64,000 nucleotides of DNA from NCBI GenBank assembly GCA_937876225.1, contig CALFIC010000129.1:7906-71905 (forward strand), given 5' to 3'. Source of the DNA: an uncultured Chloroflexota bacterium. Its GTDB lineage: Bacteria > Chloroflexota > Chloroflexia > Chloroflexales > Roseiflexaceae. Shown here one piece after another: positions 8,099-17,071 of this stretch; positions within the stretch are counted from its first letter, which is position 1, and each line of letters begins with the position of its first letter. The position numbers were made by a program, and so were the translations under genes. The notes below the pieces were generated by a model, which saw nothing but the letters and a program-made list of their open reading frames with translations, made no database searches and was not told the origin of the DNA.

Positions 8099-9570
8099 GG
8101 CGTATTTCCTGCCGCTCGATAATCGGTGCCAACGACAAGTATGAGATTTGCCTCTTTCGAGGCGCCACTTGGACGGGTGGCATTGACACTAATTTGGGCA
8201 CTACTCAAGCCGAGGCTATCAATGATACGTTGGCGTTCACGACTATGATCGCCGATGTCATAGAGCATGGTGATATTTGTTTTGGTGCCATCGCCGGCAT
8301 CAAGTGTGGCAAAGCCTTGTTTGCTCAAATCAGTGGTGACTTTGCTTCCCAGCCCGCTCACGGTGGTACCGTTGAGTACCTGTAAGTTGACGATTCCATC
8401 AATGCCAGCACCGGTTTTCCAGCGTTTGACGAGGCTGGCGATATCGCTAGGATTCCAGTAAATATCAGAGCCGATGACGTTGTCAACCCGTACTTCCAGT
8501 GGGTTAATCGCCAATTGTGAGATGCGATTGCTATCGAGGCGGGTGGCAATCCCCGCCAAATCACTCATGGTGGTGATATTGCCAATAGGGAGTGTTGTGC
8601 GCACGTTTTGTTCGAGTACACTTACCCACTGTGGTAGCAATGACACATTATCCATGATGCCGCGATTACGCACGGCACTGAGCACAGCTTTGAGCACTTG
8701 TTGTTGGCGTTTGCTGCGGTCAAAGTCATTGCTCGAATGGCGCGAACGTGCGTAAACCAACGCCGTGCGCCCATTCATTTGCTGGATGCCCGGGGCGATG
8801 TAAATGCGTTCGACACCGTGATTTTCGGTGGGGTATTCGGGGTCTACCAATGTTGCTTTGACATCAATCACGATGCCGTTGACGCTGTCGACCAACCGCT
8901 CAAAGCCTTGGAAGTCAACCTGAGCGGTATAGTCTACTTTGACATTGAGAAAGCGTTCGATGGTTTGAGCGGCGGCTGCGCCACCACCGGCATCTTTGCT
9001 GGTTCCACTGCCATAGAGCTTTTCGGCATTATAAAACCCATAGGCATAGGCACTATTGACCTTGCCATAGTTGCCGTTGGGCAGTTGTACCACAGAATCG
9101 CGTGGAATCGACAACATGGTGGCCCAGCCTGCCAATGGATCAACGCGTACGAGGATAATCGTGTCGCTCCGTACCCCTTCGGCTTCGCTTTCGGCTCGCT
9201 TGTCGACGCCAATTAATAGCACCGAAAACGGCTCTTTGAGCGTTGACGGCACAAAATTAGCGCTGGTGGTGACAGGGTTGGTGGTGTTTGGGTCAGCCGC
9301 CACATTACTGCCGGTATTGGCACGCGGATCGCTTTGCTGAATATTGGCTAAGGCTTGATCGGTACGGCGCAAGAACACGAGTGCCGTTCCACCACCACCG
9401 ATGAGGAGCATCAAGACAATGACAATGATATAGGTGCGCCAGCTGTTGGCTTGCGACAATACTCGTTGAGCGGCCATCCGCGCCGGTGTGATGCTAGGCA
9501 ATAACGGCTTGGTTGGGCGGCGTAATAATTTAACTGGACGTAATGAACGACGTCGCGATGGTTTTTGCAC
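8095..9570 (-). CDS. LytR-CpsA-Psr (LCP) family cell-wall ligase with LytR_C domain
   Basis: A 491-residue single-pass membrane protein. A basic cytoplasmic N-terminus (1-45) and one membrane helix (about 46-68) precede the LCP domain (about 112-330; PFSVLLIGVDKR, RSDTIILVRVDP, MLSIPRDSVVQLP, ARSRHSSNDFDRSKRQQ) that in relatives transfers glycopolymers from lipid carriers to peptidoglycan. A C-terminal LytR_C domain (about 390-485, NLQVLNGTTVSGLG) follows. The start codon is GTG at 9570 with a weak ribosome site. An inverted repeat overlapping a TATAAT lies at 9598-9618. Confidence 0.88.
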   Translation of the reverse strand: MQKPSRRRSLRPVKLLRRPTKPLLPSITPARMAAQRVLSQANSWRTYIIVIVLMLLIGGGGTALVFLRRTDQALANIQQSDPRANTGSNVAADPNTTNPVTTSANFVPSTLKEPFSVLLIGVDKRAESEAEGVRSDTIILVRVDPLAGWATMLSIPRDSVVQLPNGNYGKVNSAYAYGFYNAEKLYGSGTSKDAGGGAAAAQTIERFLNVKVDYTAQVDFQGFERLVDSVNGIVIDVKATLVDPEYPTENHGVERIYIAPGIQQMNGRTALVYARSRHSSNDFDRSKRQQQVLKAVLSAVRNRGIMDNVSLLPQWVSVLEQNVRTTLPIGNITTMSDLAGIATRLDSNRISQLAINPLEVRVDNVIGSDIYWNPSDIASLVKRWKTGAGIDGIVNLQVLNGTTVSGLGSKVTTDLSKQGFATLDAGDGTKTNITMLYDIGDHSRERQRIIDSLGLSSAQISVNATRPSGASKEANLILVVGTDYRAAGNTP

Positions 9571-9597
9571 GGGTCATCCCACTCGTAATGTGAAAAT

Positions 9598-9618
9598 ATG
9601 GTGTGATTATAACACCAT
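9598..9618 (-). promoter_or_regulatory. inverted repeat overlapping a -10-like hexamer upstream of the LCP gene
   Basis: ATGGTGT-gattata-ACACCAT has perfect 7-base arms; its centre contains TATAAT on the minus strand, 36 bases before the GTG start of the LCP gene. Such a layout suits an operator over a promoter; no regulator is identified and no clear -35 is seen. Confidence 0.35.
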
Positions 9619-9809
9619 TGCTATTGATTCGTGGCTGTTGGGTTGCTGATACAATAATTTTGTTAATATGTGTGCTTTTTTTGTGAAAAAACGTGGTGCC
9701 CTGCGGTGAATTTGCAATCGCCATATCATCGTGCTAGGCGGTTTTCTCGATACACATCGCATATTGCCTGCACTTACAATCCGTCCACCATGTAGCGGGA
9801 AGGATCGCC

Positions 9810-10235
9810 ATGAGCAATCGCAAGTCACTTATCGACCAAATCCTCGAGGCTGCTAGTGCTCGTGGCATCTACAATCCCACTCCGCATGTGCCTCGGCCTA
9901 TCGATATCCCTGATGATAGCTTCGTCCCACCCCAAGACCGGCTGGCCTATCATTTACTCAAAAGCAACGGTTTTGCGCCACCCTTCATCGAAGAACGGAC
10001 ACTCCTCCTTACCGACTATGCCACCCTTGTGCAAGAGCGTGATGCATTATTGCAACGGTGGCCACAATTGACGGTGATGCGTCAGACCCAGGCCCTCCAA
10101 CAACTGCGTACTCGCTGGCACGAATTGGGGCGCCGCACGCTCGACTTCAATCTCCAAGCCCCGCCGGCCTTGCAAATCGCTGGTGTGCGGGTCGACTACG
10201 AATTGCGTGATTTTGTGGAGCATGCCTCCCAATAG
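9810..10235 (+). CDS. DUF1992 (DnaJ-homologue subfamily C member 28-like) protein
   Basis: A 141-residue protein. The first 70 residues follow the DUF1992 pattern: an amphipathic start helix (LIDQILEAASARGI), then the diagnostic block with DDSFVPPQDRLAYHLLKSNGFAP; the usual FDNLPGKGKPL segment is changed to YNPTPHVPRPI. The rest is a helical, probably coiled region. No function is known for the bacterial family. A GGGAAGGATCGCC ribosome site precedes the ATG. Its 3' end overlaps the convergent minus-strand gene by 40 bases. Confidence 0.78.
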   Translation: MSNRKSLIDQILEAASARGIYNPTPHVPRPIDIPDDSFVPPQDRLAYHLLKSNGFAPPFIEERTLLLTDYATLVQERDALLQRWPQLTVMRQTQALQQLRTRWHELGRRTLDFNLQAPPALQIAGVRVDYELRDFVEHASQ

Positions 10236-10924
10236 CGCCGGAATTGTTGCGTCGCGTCGCTCGGACCTATCAGTATGGTGCAGGTGGAAGGGATGTCTGT
10301 GGGCACTTCACGATTATCTGCCCAGTCATTTTTTTCATAAATATAATCAATATCTGTGAAATTATGCGATTCATCGCCGTCATTCGTGACACAACACTGC
10401 GTGGGAATCGTCAACAATTGCTGTAAAGCGGCGATATCAGCCTGCGTGGTGCCGATACCGGTCTCGAGCACTAACGTCATCTGTTGATCATGAATCCGGG
10501 TGGCCAGCGGCTCGAGATAATGACAAATCCGGGCGTAGAGCGCAGGGATGCCAGCCTCGATGGGGATGATGATTTTGTGGGCGGCCAACACCACTGCCAA
10601 ATCACAGACGGCTTGGAGCTGATCGGCAATAGTATCGCGGATTTTGGGGTGATTTTGGGGATCGGGGAAACTGTAGCTCGGTGCCCGTACGATGATTTGG
10701 CCACTGACATGCTTGAGTTGGGTGCGTACCCGCCGGGCCCATGGCTTCCATTGGTCATCGAGGAGCGCACTATTGCGACAATCATCAATCACTACGGTGA
10801 TGGGGTGGACGCTCAGTAAGTCACGGAGCAAGGCCAATTGCTCGACGCTCAAAACAAAACCAATCAGGGGCGCTGGTGCGTCGTCTGTGGGGTCAACGGG
10901 TGTGATTTCTGCGTCGTCGCTCAT
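10196..10924 (-). CDS. TIM-barrel-like protein coupled to metal ABC transporter
   Basis: A 242-residue protein not matched to a named family. Its strand/helix pattern (GFVLSV, ITVVIDDC, GQIIVRAPSYSFPD, LAVVLAAHKIIIPIEAG, MTLVLETG) recalls AP-endonuclease-2/xylose-isomerase-type TIM barrels, and a binding-type EAG and ETG are present, but I cannot assign chemistry. The ATG at 10924 overlaps the stop of the upstream permease gene (ATGA), so it is translated with the metal importer; a role in metal handling is an inference. Its end overlaps a convergent gene by 40 bases. Confidence 0.6.
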   Translation of the reverse strand: MSDDAEITPVDPTDDAPAPLIGFVLSVEQLALLRDLLSVHPITVVIDDCRNSALLDDQWKPWARRVRTQLKHVSGQIIVRAPSYSFPDPQNHPKIRDTIADQLQAVCDLAVVLAAHKIIIPIEAGIPALYARICHYLEPLATRIHDQQMTLVLETGIGTTQADIAALQQLLTIPTQCCVTNDGDESHNFTDIDYIYEKNDWADNREVPTDIPSTCTILIGPSDATQQFRRYWEACSTKSRNS

Positions 10925-11745
10925 CGCTTGCGTATCCAATTTACCAGCACAATTACCCCAAAGACGGCGGTACAGGTCAGTACAATCGCCGCCCCTGTCG
11001 ATACCGCAAAATAATACGACAGCAACAACCCCACAAACGCCGATCCCGCCCCAATTACCGCCGATACCATCATCATGCGTCGCAAATCGCTGGTAATCAT
11101 CGAGGCGGCGGCGGCAGGGGTGACCAGTAAGGCACTCGTGAGTACCACGCCTACTACTTGGATGCCGGTGACGACGGTGAATGCCAATAGGATGAGGAGC
11201 ATCGTGCGTAAGCGATTGCTCTGAATCCCGATGACTTCGGCGTGCGTGCTGTCAAACGACGTCAGTTCGAGCTCTTTGTGGAACAAAATAAGCACGATTA
11301 ATACAACGAGGGCCACACCCGTCATCAACCATAATTCTTGGGATTGTACCCCCAAAATATTGCCAAACAAAATATGACTTAAATCACGAAACGATTGCAA
11401 GCGGCTCATCAGCAAAATCCCTAAGGCAAACATGGCGGTAAAAATGACGCCGATGGCGGTATCTTCACGTAAGGTGTTTTTGCGGGCCATCCAACCAATC
11501 CCCAGCGCCGTCATAATCCCGGCGGCGAGGGCGCCACCCACGAGACTCCAGCCATTCATATAGGCGATGACGACGCCCGGTAAGGCGGTATGCGCCAAGG
11601 CATCGCCGATGAAGGCGAGGCGACGCAATACCACATAGCTGCCGATGATCCCACAGGTTGCGGCAATCAACAGCGATGCCAGCAAGGCGTTTTGCATGAA
11701 TTGGTAAGCAAAGGGGGCGACGAGCCACTGCCATAGATTACTCAT
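10921..11745 (-). CDS. metal ABC transporter permease (ZnuB/MntB family)
   Basis: A 274-residue inner-membrane protein with about eight or nine hydrophobic segments, of the ABC-3 family that imports Mn, Zn or Fe. The motifs GSYVVLRRLAFIGDALAHTALPGV near residue 34 and LLVTPAAAASM near residue 200 are typical. It overlaps the end of the ATPase gene by 8 bases and is the third gene of the operon. Which metal is carried cannot be told from the permease. Confidence 0.9.
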   Translation of the reverse strand: MSNLWQWLVAPFAYQFMQNALLASLLIAATCGIIGSYVVLRRLAFIGDALAHTALPGVVIAYMNGWSLVGGALAAGIMTALGIGWMARKNTLREDTAIGVIFTAMFALGILLMSRLQSFRDLSHILFGNILGVQSQELWLMTGVALVVLIVLILFHKELELTSFDSTHAEVIGIQSNRLRTMLLILLAFTVVTGIQVVGVVLTSALLVTPAAAASMITSDLRRMMMVSAVIGAGSAFVGLLLSYYFAVSTGAAIVLTCTAVFGVIVLVNWIRKR

Positions 11746-12493
11746 ATGATTCCCCTACCGCGGCTTGGTGATAGAGTTCTGCCGCTTGCTGACCCACGAC
11801 AGCACCTGCGCGCAGACTAATAATGAGGTCAAATTCTTGATGGATGCGCGACAAATCGTGGGTGGCGACGATGGCCGTACGCCCTAGTTGTTGCAGTTCG
11901 TCGAGGATGGTGCAAATGAGCAGGCGTGTTTCAGGGTCGACGTTGTTGAATGGCTCATCGAGCAACAACAACTCGGCTTCCTGGACAATCGCCCGTGCCA
12001 GCAAGGCGCGTTGCTGTTGGCCCCCCGACAAATCGCTTATGCGGCGGTCGGCTACCGCCCCCAGCCCGAGGCGTTGCAATGTCTGGTCAACTAACACATC
12101 ATCGTAGCGCTGTGGATTACGAAACCAGCCGAAGTGCACATAACGCCCCGTCATTACAAAGCGGCGCACGGTGATAGGGAAGCGCCAATCGATTTCACCC
12201 CGTTGGGGCAAATAGGCCACCCGGTGATGGCAGGCGCGTACCGGCCTACCATAAATCGTGACGGTGCCGGCATCGTATGCTTGTAGACCGGCCAGAGTTT
12301 TGAGCAACGTACTTTTGCCGGCACCATTAGGCCCAATCAAGGCTGCCCGAATCCCGGCAGGGATGTCGAGGGCGGCGCAATTGAGGGCGTCACCTTGGCT
12401 GGCGTCATAGACGACCCGTAGGTCGCGAATATTGACGGCGTCAGCACCTGGTACAGAATCAACGTGATGGCGTCCGCTGTAATGGAAAATCAT
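11738..12493 (-). CDS. metal ABC transporter ATP-binding protein (ZnuC/MntC-like)
   Basis: A 251-residue ATPase. Walker A is GPNGAGKST, the signature is DLSGGQQQRALLARAI, Walker B is ELLLLDEPF, and the H-loop is VATHDLS. The family energises metal uptake with a membrane permease and a binding protein. The gene starts 2 bases after the stop of the binding-protein gene and overlaps the permease gene. A short N-terminal extension (about 20 residues, FHYSGRHHVDSVPG) with three His precedes the first strand and is not usual; it may be an alternative start. Confidence 0.9.
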   Translation of the reverse strand: MIFHYSGRHHVDSVPGADAVNIRDLRVVYDASQGDALNCAALDIPAGIRAALIGPNGAGKSTLLKTLAGLQAYDAGTVTIYGRPVRACHHRVAYLPQRGEIDWRFPITVRRFVMTGRYVHFGWFRNPQRYDDVLVDQTLQRLGLGAVADRRISDLSGGQQQRALLARAIVQEAELLLLDEPFNNVDPETRLLICTILDELQQLGRTAIVATHDLSRIHQEFDLIISLRAGAVVGQQAAELYHQAAVGESYE

Positions 12494-12495
12494 GC

Positions 12496-13401
12496 CTACT
12501 TTGTCCCTGTGAGTGCCGTGACAATCGTGCGCACATTATAGCGCATCATCTCGATATACGTGGCACCCGCACTATTCGCATCGCCCAAGGCATCGGTATA
12601 GAGCGGTGGCGCAATTGCGACACCCGCCTCTTGGGCGATTTGTTGCATCACCTTGGGATTGCTCATGTTTTCTACAAAAATAGATGGTACCCCACTCGCT
12701 TTGATGGCGGTGATTAAACGAATCAACCTACTCGCATCGGGATCGCTACTTTCGGTCGACACAGACCCTAACCCTGTCCCCACAATCGTAAACCCGTAAC
12801 GGGCTGCAAAATAGCCAAATGTGTCGTGGCTGGTGACCAGTTTGCGCTGGGCGGCGGGGATGTGCGCGACTTGGGCCACGATGTCGTTGTCGAGCGCTTG
12901 GAGATCTGCAATATAGCGCGTGGCATTGGCCGTAATGACGGCTTGTTTGTCGGGCATCGCCGTGATGAGCCCGTCTCGTATCGTTTGCGCCATGACGATG
13001 GTATTGGCGACATCGTGCCAGATGTGTGGGTCTACTTCGGCGCCGGCGTGGTGTGGCGTGACGCCGTTACTTGCGGTAATGCGCGTAGCGTGGCTCCCCG
13101 ATGAGGCATATAAATCCGCAAACCATGGCTCAAACCCTATGCCAAGCTCGATGACAGCAGTCGCATTGACCAAGGCTACCCCATTAGCTGGTGTCGGCTC
13201 AAACACATGCGCGTCACCGTTGAGGGGTACCAAGCTCGTGACAGTTGCCGTATCTCCTGCAATCTGGTGCGCCATGTCGGCGAGTACACTAAACGTGGTG
13301 ATAATTGTGGTCGTACTTGTGGTGCGCGGTCCGCTATTCCCACAGCCGGTGAGCATACTGATGATGAATATACTGAGCAATAAATGAAACGATTTTTGCA
13401 T
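12496..13401 (-). CDS. metal ABC transporter substrate-binding lipoprotein (ZnuA/MntA family)
   Basis: A 301-residue lipoprotein with lipobox MLTGC (Cys20). Putative metal ligands of the cluster A-I fold are seen: His in GDAHVFEP, His in DPHIWHD, Glu in IFVENMSNP and Asp in LYTDALGD. There is no long His-rich loop as in many zinc-specific ZnuA proteins, so Mn or Fe is as likely as Zn. First gene of the operon, behind a strong sigma-70-like promoter (13439-13467); no Zur, MntR or Fur box was recognised. Confidence 0.9.
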   Translation of the reverse strand: MQKSFHLLLSIFIISMLTGCGNSGPRTTSTTTIITTFSVLADMAHQIAGDTATVTSLVPLNGDAHVFEPTPANGVALVNATAVIELGIGFEPWFADLYASSGSHATRITASNGVTPHHAGAEVDPHIWHDVANTIVMAQTIRDGLITAMPDKQAVITANATRYIADLQALDNDIVAQVAHIPAAQRKLVTSHDTFGYFAARYGFTIVGTGLGSVSTESSDPDASRLIRLITAIKASGVPSIFVENMSNPKVMQQIAQEAGVAIAPPLYTDALGDANSAGATYIEMMRYNVRTIVTALTGTK

Positions 13402-13438
13402 GCCAAATTAATCCTAGTTGAGCGTTACTTCCAACCAA

Positions 13439-13467
13439 ATGATAGCAACTCTCAATTAGCATGTCAA
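13439..13467 (-). promoter_or_regulatory. sigma-70-type promoter of the metal ABC operon
   Basis: On the minus strand TTGACA (13467-13462) and TATCAT (13444-13439) are separated by exactly 17 bases, 37 bases before the ATG of the binding-protein gene. Confidence 0.8.
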
Positions 13468-13507
13468 ATAGCACAATAGAAGTACCGCATATCCATTGGA
13501 CATAATG

Positions 13508-14557
13508 CTATTGAGTAAGGTGATTGATAACCAAACTCGTGATTTGGGGTCCATGGCGGAGCATCCAGCCGCTATCGGCGGCGCGGGCACCGAGCATGGT
13601 GACGCGTACCATGCTTGATTCGTCGGCCCACACTACCATCCCCGAGGCGCCACTATGCCCAAACGACGTCGGTGCAAATTGAGGGCTGACCCAATGGGGT
13701 GCTTTGGTGCCACGAAGCTCGGGTCCGAGCCCCCACGGACTAGGATTCCACCATAGCGGTGGCATGAATCCTCCATTGAGTCCACGGGTGTGGTCGCTGA
13801 GGGCTTCTTCACGCAGGGCAGGTGTCAAAAAATCACTATGGGGTAAAAATGCATCGACCAACGCCAAGGCTCCGGCGGCATCGGTACATAGCCCACCCCA
13901 TGGCAGTGCCAGACTTCGCCAAAACGGACTGTTGAAGGTTTCGAGGTTGGTTCCACGATGGCGACCACGTACATCGGCAACTGTCGCAACTGATGCATTT
14001 GTTGGATTGCCGAGGCAGCCCCGGATGCCCAGCGGTGTCAGCACGAGGCTACTGAGTGCTTCAGCGCAGCTTTTTCCAGTCATTCGTTCGAGTACAATCC
14101 CGAGCAAACCGTAGCCTAAATTACTATATTGCACTCCACTCCAGGCAGGCTTGGCTGGTGCACTATTGAGGCATTCGTGGGCCAGTTTGGGCCAATCGAG
14201 GCCGATGGCATACAAGCCATCTTTGTCGGCCAAATCGAGTGCGAGGCCACTGGTGTGGCAGAGTAGGCTACGGATAGTGAGCGGAGCGCTGGCGGGGATG
14301 ATATCGCTGACATAGGTGCCGATTGGTTCGTCGAGGGCGATGCTGCCACGGTCGACGAGGCTGAGTACGGCGAGCGCCAGTGCTAGCTTGGTGATTGATG
14401 CAACCGGAAAGACACTTTCGTTTGTGAGTGGTTGTTGGGCGCCATCAACGCCATAGGCTACGATGACTGGTGCGTCATAGCCGTATTGATAGCCAAGGAC
14501 GAGGCCTGGCAAAATCCCTTGCTGTTGGTTTTGATTGATATACGTAGTGACGTCCAT
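13508..14557 (-). CDS. beta-lactamase-family (class C-like) serine hydrolase
   Basis: A 349-residue protein of the PBP/beta-lactamase (Pfam Beta-lactamase) fold. The catalytic SxxK is SITK (S54, K57) and the Tyr motif is YSN (Y144); the expected H/K-x-G motif is probably HSG in FGHSGASGMVVW. There is no signal peptide, so it likely acts in the cytoplasm, as esterase, amidase or D-aminopeptidase-type hydrolases of this family do; antibiotic hydrolysis should not be assumed. AAGAGGCAATC precedes the ATG. It sits just upstream of the metal importer, which has its own promoter. Confidence 0.85.
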   Translation of the reverse strand: MDVTTYINQNQQQGILPGLVLGYQYGYDAPVIVAYGVDGAQQPLTNESVFPVASITKLALALAVLSLVDRGSIALDEPIGTYVSDIIPASAPLTIRSLLCHTSGLALDLADKDGLYAIGLDWPKLAHECLNSAPAKPAWSGVQYSNLGYGLLGIVLERMTGKSCAEALSSLVLTPLGIRGCLGNPTNASVATVADVRGRHRGTNLETFNSPFWRSLALPWGGLCTDAAGALALVDAFLPHSDFLTPALREEALSDHTRGLNGGFMPPLWWNPSPWGLGPELRGTKAPHWVSPQFAPTSFGHSGASGMVVWADESSMVRVTMLGARAADSGWMLRHGPQITSLVINHLTQ

Positions 14558-14633
14558 GATTGCCTCTTGTGTGATGTATTGGGAAGATTGTGTTATTATT
14601 TACGTAATTCCTGCATCTTTGCCCGAAAATTGC

Positions 14634-14667
14634 GTATACTGTGTCGACTGACCTCCCTAAAGTATAC
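14634..14667 (+). promoter_or_regulatory. inverted repeat upstream of the glycoside hydrolase gene
   Basis: GTATACT (14634-14640) and AGTATAC (14661-14667) are perfect arms 20 bases apart, 46 bases before the ATG. It may be a regulator site; TATACT could also serve as a -10. No matching -35 was found. Confidence 0.3.
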
Positions 14668-14712
14668 ACGACCACATTCACACGAATATGAATCATACGT
14701 GAGGAACTTGCC

Positions 14713-16020
14713 ATGCAACGTCGTCAATTACTGCGGAGTCTGATTGCTTTGCCACTGTTGGGCTGTGCCACGCCCCAGGTCAGCGTTGGACCGACGCCAG
14801 GACCACAACCGGGCTTGTTTATCGATGCCGGCTACAAATACGGCCCGATTTCGCCCTTGGTATATGGCAGCAACACTGGCCCGTGGCAGACCATCGGCCT
14901 CGAACATCGTACCCTTAGTCATGATGCCGGTATTAGCATGATTCGCTGGCCGGGGGGGAATTGGGGGGACGAACACGACGTCACCGAGCTGATGATCGAT
15001 GAATACATGGCGATGTGTCAGACTATTGGCGCGACGCCCTCTATCCACGTGCGGGTCTTTCAAGGTACCGCCCAAAAAGCTGCTGACATGGTCAAATACG
15101 TCAATATCACCAAAAAATACGCCGTCAAGTATTGGGCCATCGGCAACGAACCCGATTTGTTTGTCAAAAAACGGGGGGCTGCCAAATACGGGGTCGACGA
15201 ATACGTGGCTGATTTTTTAGCCTTCCGGGCGGCCATGAAGGCCGTCGACCCGAGTATCATCGTGATGGGCCCCGAGCAAAGCCAGTTTAGCCCCAACGAA
15301 AACTATCCCCGCGATGCGACTGGTGCCTATTGGCTACGGCGATTTTTGCAACAAGTCCCTGACGTCGAAATGGTCTCGCTCCACCGTTACCCCTTTGGTG
15401 AAGGGGCGGTGACGCCCACGCAGTTGGCCGCCGACCCCGCATCGTGGAGCGCTTCGATCGATTATGTGCGTGGTCTGATGCGCGAAGTGCTAGGCAAAGA
15501 AGTACCATTAGCTATCACCGAAGCCAATTCGGATTGGAGCGGGCGGGTTGATGAGCTGACTGGCACCAATTCTTTCCGCAATGCCTTGTGGTGGACGGAC
15601 GTCTTGGGGCGCTTGATTGCCAAACAATGTACGGTGGTCAATCAGTTTTGTATGGGGGCGATTTCGGGGCAAGGGTTGGGGATTTTTGGGCCTGTATCGT
15701 ATAGCTCGGGTCCGTTGCCGGTTTATCAGACCTATACGCTTTTTCACAAATTTGGCTCGATGCTGGTGCATGCCAGTAGCGCCGATGCCGACTTCCACCT
15801 CGTGGCTGCTCAACGCAGTGATGGCGTGTTGACTGCGGTGCTCGTCAACCACCGCGAAAGCTCGGTGACGTTGCCATTGACCATCGCCAACGCCAGCATC
15901 ACCAAGGCCCAGGCCTGGCGCTTTGGTGAGGGCTATAAATTGCGGGATGATGGTCAAGTCGACATCACAAAACCTATTGAGTGGCCGGCATTGTCGGCGA
16001 CGTTGCTCGAATTGCAGTAG
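14713..16020 (+). CDS. secreted clan GH-A-type glycoside hydrolase (lipoprotein)
   Basis: A 435-residue extracytoplasmic protein. The N-terminus MQRRQLLRSLIALPLLGC joins a Tat-like twin Arg with a lipobox (Cys18), so it is probably an exported, lipid-anchored enzyme. The (beta/alpha)8 domain has the clan GH-A signature: acid/base Glu in AIGNEPD (E146) and nucleophile Glu in LAITEANSDW (E270), with RWPGGNWGD typical of arabinofuranosidase-like and related families. A small beta domain follows (about 350-435), as in GH39/GH51-type enzymes. Exact GH family and sugar specificity are not determined. Convergent with the next gene, 5 bases apart. Confidence 0.8.
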   Translation: MQRRQLLRSLIALPLLGCATPQVSVGPTPGPQPGLFIDAGYKYGPISPLVYGSNTGPWQTIGLEHRTLSHDAGISMIRWPGGNWGDEHDVTELMIDEYMAMCQTIGATPSIHVRVFQGTAQKAADMVKYVNITKKYAVKYWAIGNEPDLFVKKRGAAKYGVDEYVADFLAFRAAMKAVDPSIIVMGPEQSQFSPNENYPRDATGAYWLRRFLQQVPDVEMVSLHRYPFGEGAVTPTQLAADPASWSASIDYVRGLMREVLGKEVPLAITEANSDWSGRVDELTGTNSFRNALWWTDVLGRLIAKQCTVVNQFCMGAISGQGLGIFGPVSYSSGPLPVYQTYTLFHKFGSMLVHASSADADFHLVAAQRSDGVLTAVLVNHRESSVTLPLTIANASITKAQAWRFGEGYKLRDDGQVDITKPIEWPALSATLLELQ

Positions 16021-16025
16021 GTGCG

Positions 16026-16943
16026 TTAGCGCCGGACGAATTCGGCGACGAAGTATTCGTTGACGTCGCTGAGGTTCATGACTTTCATTTTGTACATCAT
16101 CGATAAGCGATGGGTGATTTCGGGTGTGATATCAGGCAACACCATAATGGCTTGGCTATTAGGCAAATTGAGTAACTCGGCAAATTTGCTGTATTTGCCA
16201 ATGTGGTCTTGGTAGTGGCCGGTTTTGGTTTCGATCCAATAAATACGCCCATTGGCATAGACGAGCACATCGAGCTCAAAATCATCGCCATTGGGCATGA
16301 TGATTTGGGGGTTGGTGAGGATTTCGAAATCAGGGACCCAGGCGTCAACGGCAAATTGACGCATCATCTGGGCAATGTAGCGTTCCAGCCATTGCCCAGA
16401 AAAAAAGTTTTGCGCGCGTGGCTCGCTACTGGGCCGCGCGCTGATATTGTATTGGGGCGCTTTTTTGTAGAGATAATCGCGCAACAAGGTCAGTTCGTGG
16501 AGTCTGGTGCATACCAGCGTCATATCGGCGATGGCTTGTTGGGGCGCTTGGGCGATATTGAGCCAAAACGACGAGCCCTTTTGCATGTTTTTCTTGATTT
16601 GTTCGAGCAATGGGATAATGTTGTAGTATTTGTTGCCCATCAGTGTCGCCATTTCGTTGAACACGCCATCGTATTCTTGTGCGTTCGGTACCGTACGCAC
16701 ACTAATCCCCCGCTGCTGCAAAAATTGCAGGATGTGGGTGGCTTGAGGGTCTTCGTATGGTGCGACAATTGTTTTGATGGGGGTGCTGATACTGGTGCGC
16801 ACCGCTGGTTGCTTGAGTGATTCGATTTGTTGGGTGAGTTGCTCGATTTTGCTCAGCATGATGCGCTGATCGTGCAAGATTTGCTTCAATACTTCGTTTT
16901 CAATCGCTGGCGCTGGCTTACGAAACATATCGAAAATACTCAT
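16026..16943 (-). CDS. Card1-like PD-(D/E)XK nuclease-fold protein, no CARF domain
   Basis: A 305-residue protein starting at the ATG at 16943 (GAAGG site; an ATG at 16955 is also possible). Residues 20-45 are a predicted coiled coil, the middle is helical, and the C-terminal half has a nuclease fold: GQWLERYIAQMM, then ELD (D225), then IETKTG (E238, K240), the D...E-x-K active site seen in DUF1887/Card1-type effectors. Unlike those type III CRISPR effectors it has no CARF Rossmann domain, and no cas gene is near. It may cut or bind nucleic acid in defence or repair. The active-site assignment is from motif only. Confidence 0.65.
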   Translation of the reverse strand: MSIFDMFRKPAPAIENEVLKQILHDQRIMLSKIEQLTQQIESLKQPAVRTSISTPIKTIVAPYEDPQATHILQFLQQRGISVRTVPNAQEYDGVFNEMATLMGNKYYNIIPLLEQIKKNMQKGSSFWLNIAQAPQQAIADMTLVCTRLHELTLLRDYLYKKAPQYNISARPSSEPRAQNFFSGQWLERYIAQMMRQFAVDAWVPDFEILTNPQIIMPNGDDFELDVLVYANGRIYWIETKTGHYQDHIGKYSKFAELLNLPNSQAIMVLPDITPEITHRLSMMYKMKVMNLSDVNEYFVAEFVRR

Positions 16944-17014
16944 TGCACCTTCCATATTTACGTTAATATGAAATTATTATAAATACAAAAAATTTATTTG
17001 TCTAGTTGCAATAC

Positions 17015-17052
17015 AAAATCCCCCACTATTGAATACGATAGTGAGGGATTTT
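17015..17052 (-). terminator. intrinsic terminator
   Basis: AAAATCCC and CACTAT (17015-17029, with one unpaired C) pair with ATAGTG and GGGATTTT (17038-17052). It lies after the stop of the epimerase-like gene and before the nuclease-fold gene, so it separates their transcripts. Confidence 0.7.
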
Positions 17053-17071
17053 TTCATTTCGTGTGAATCAT

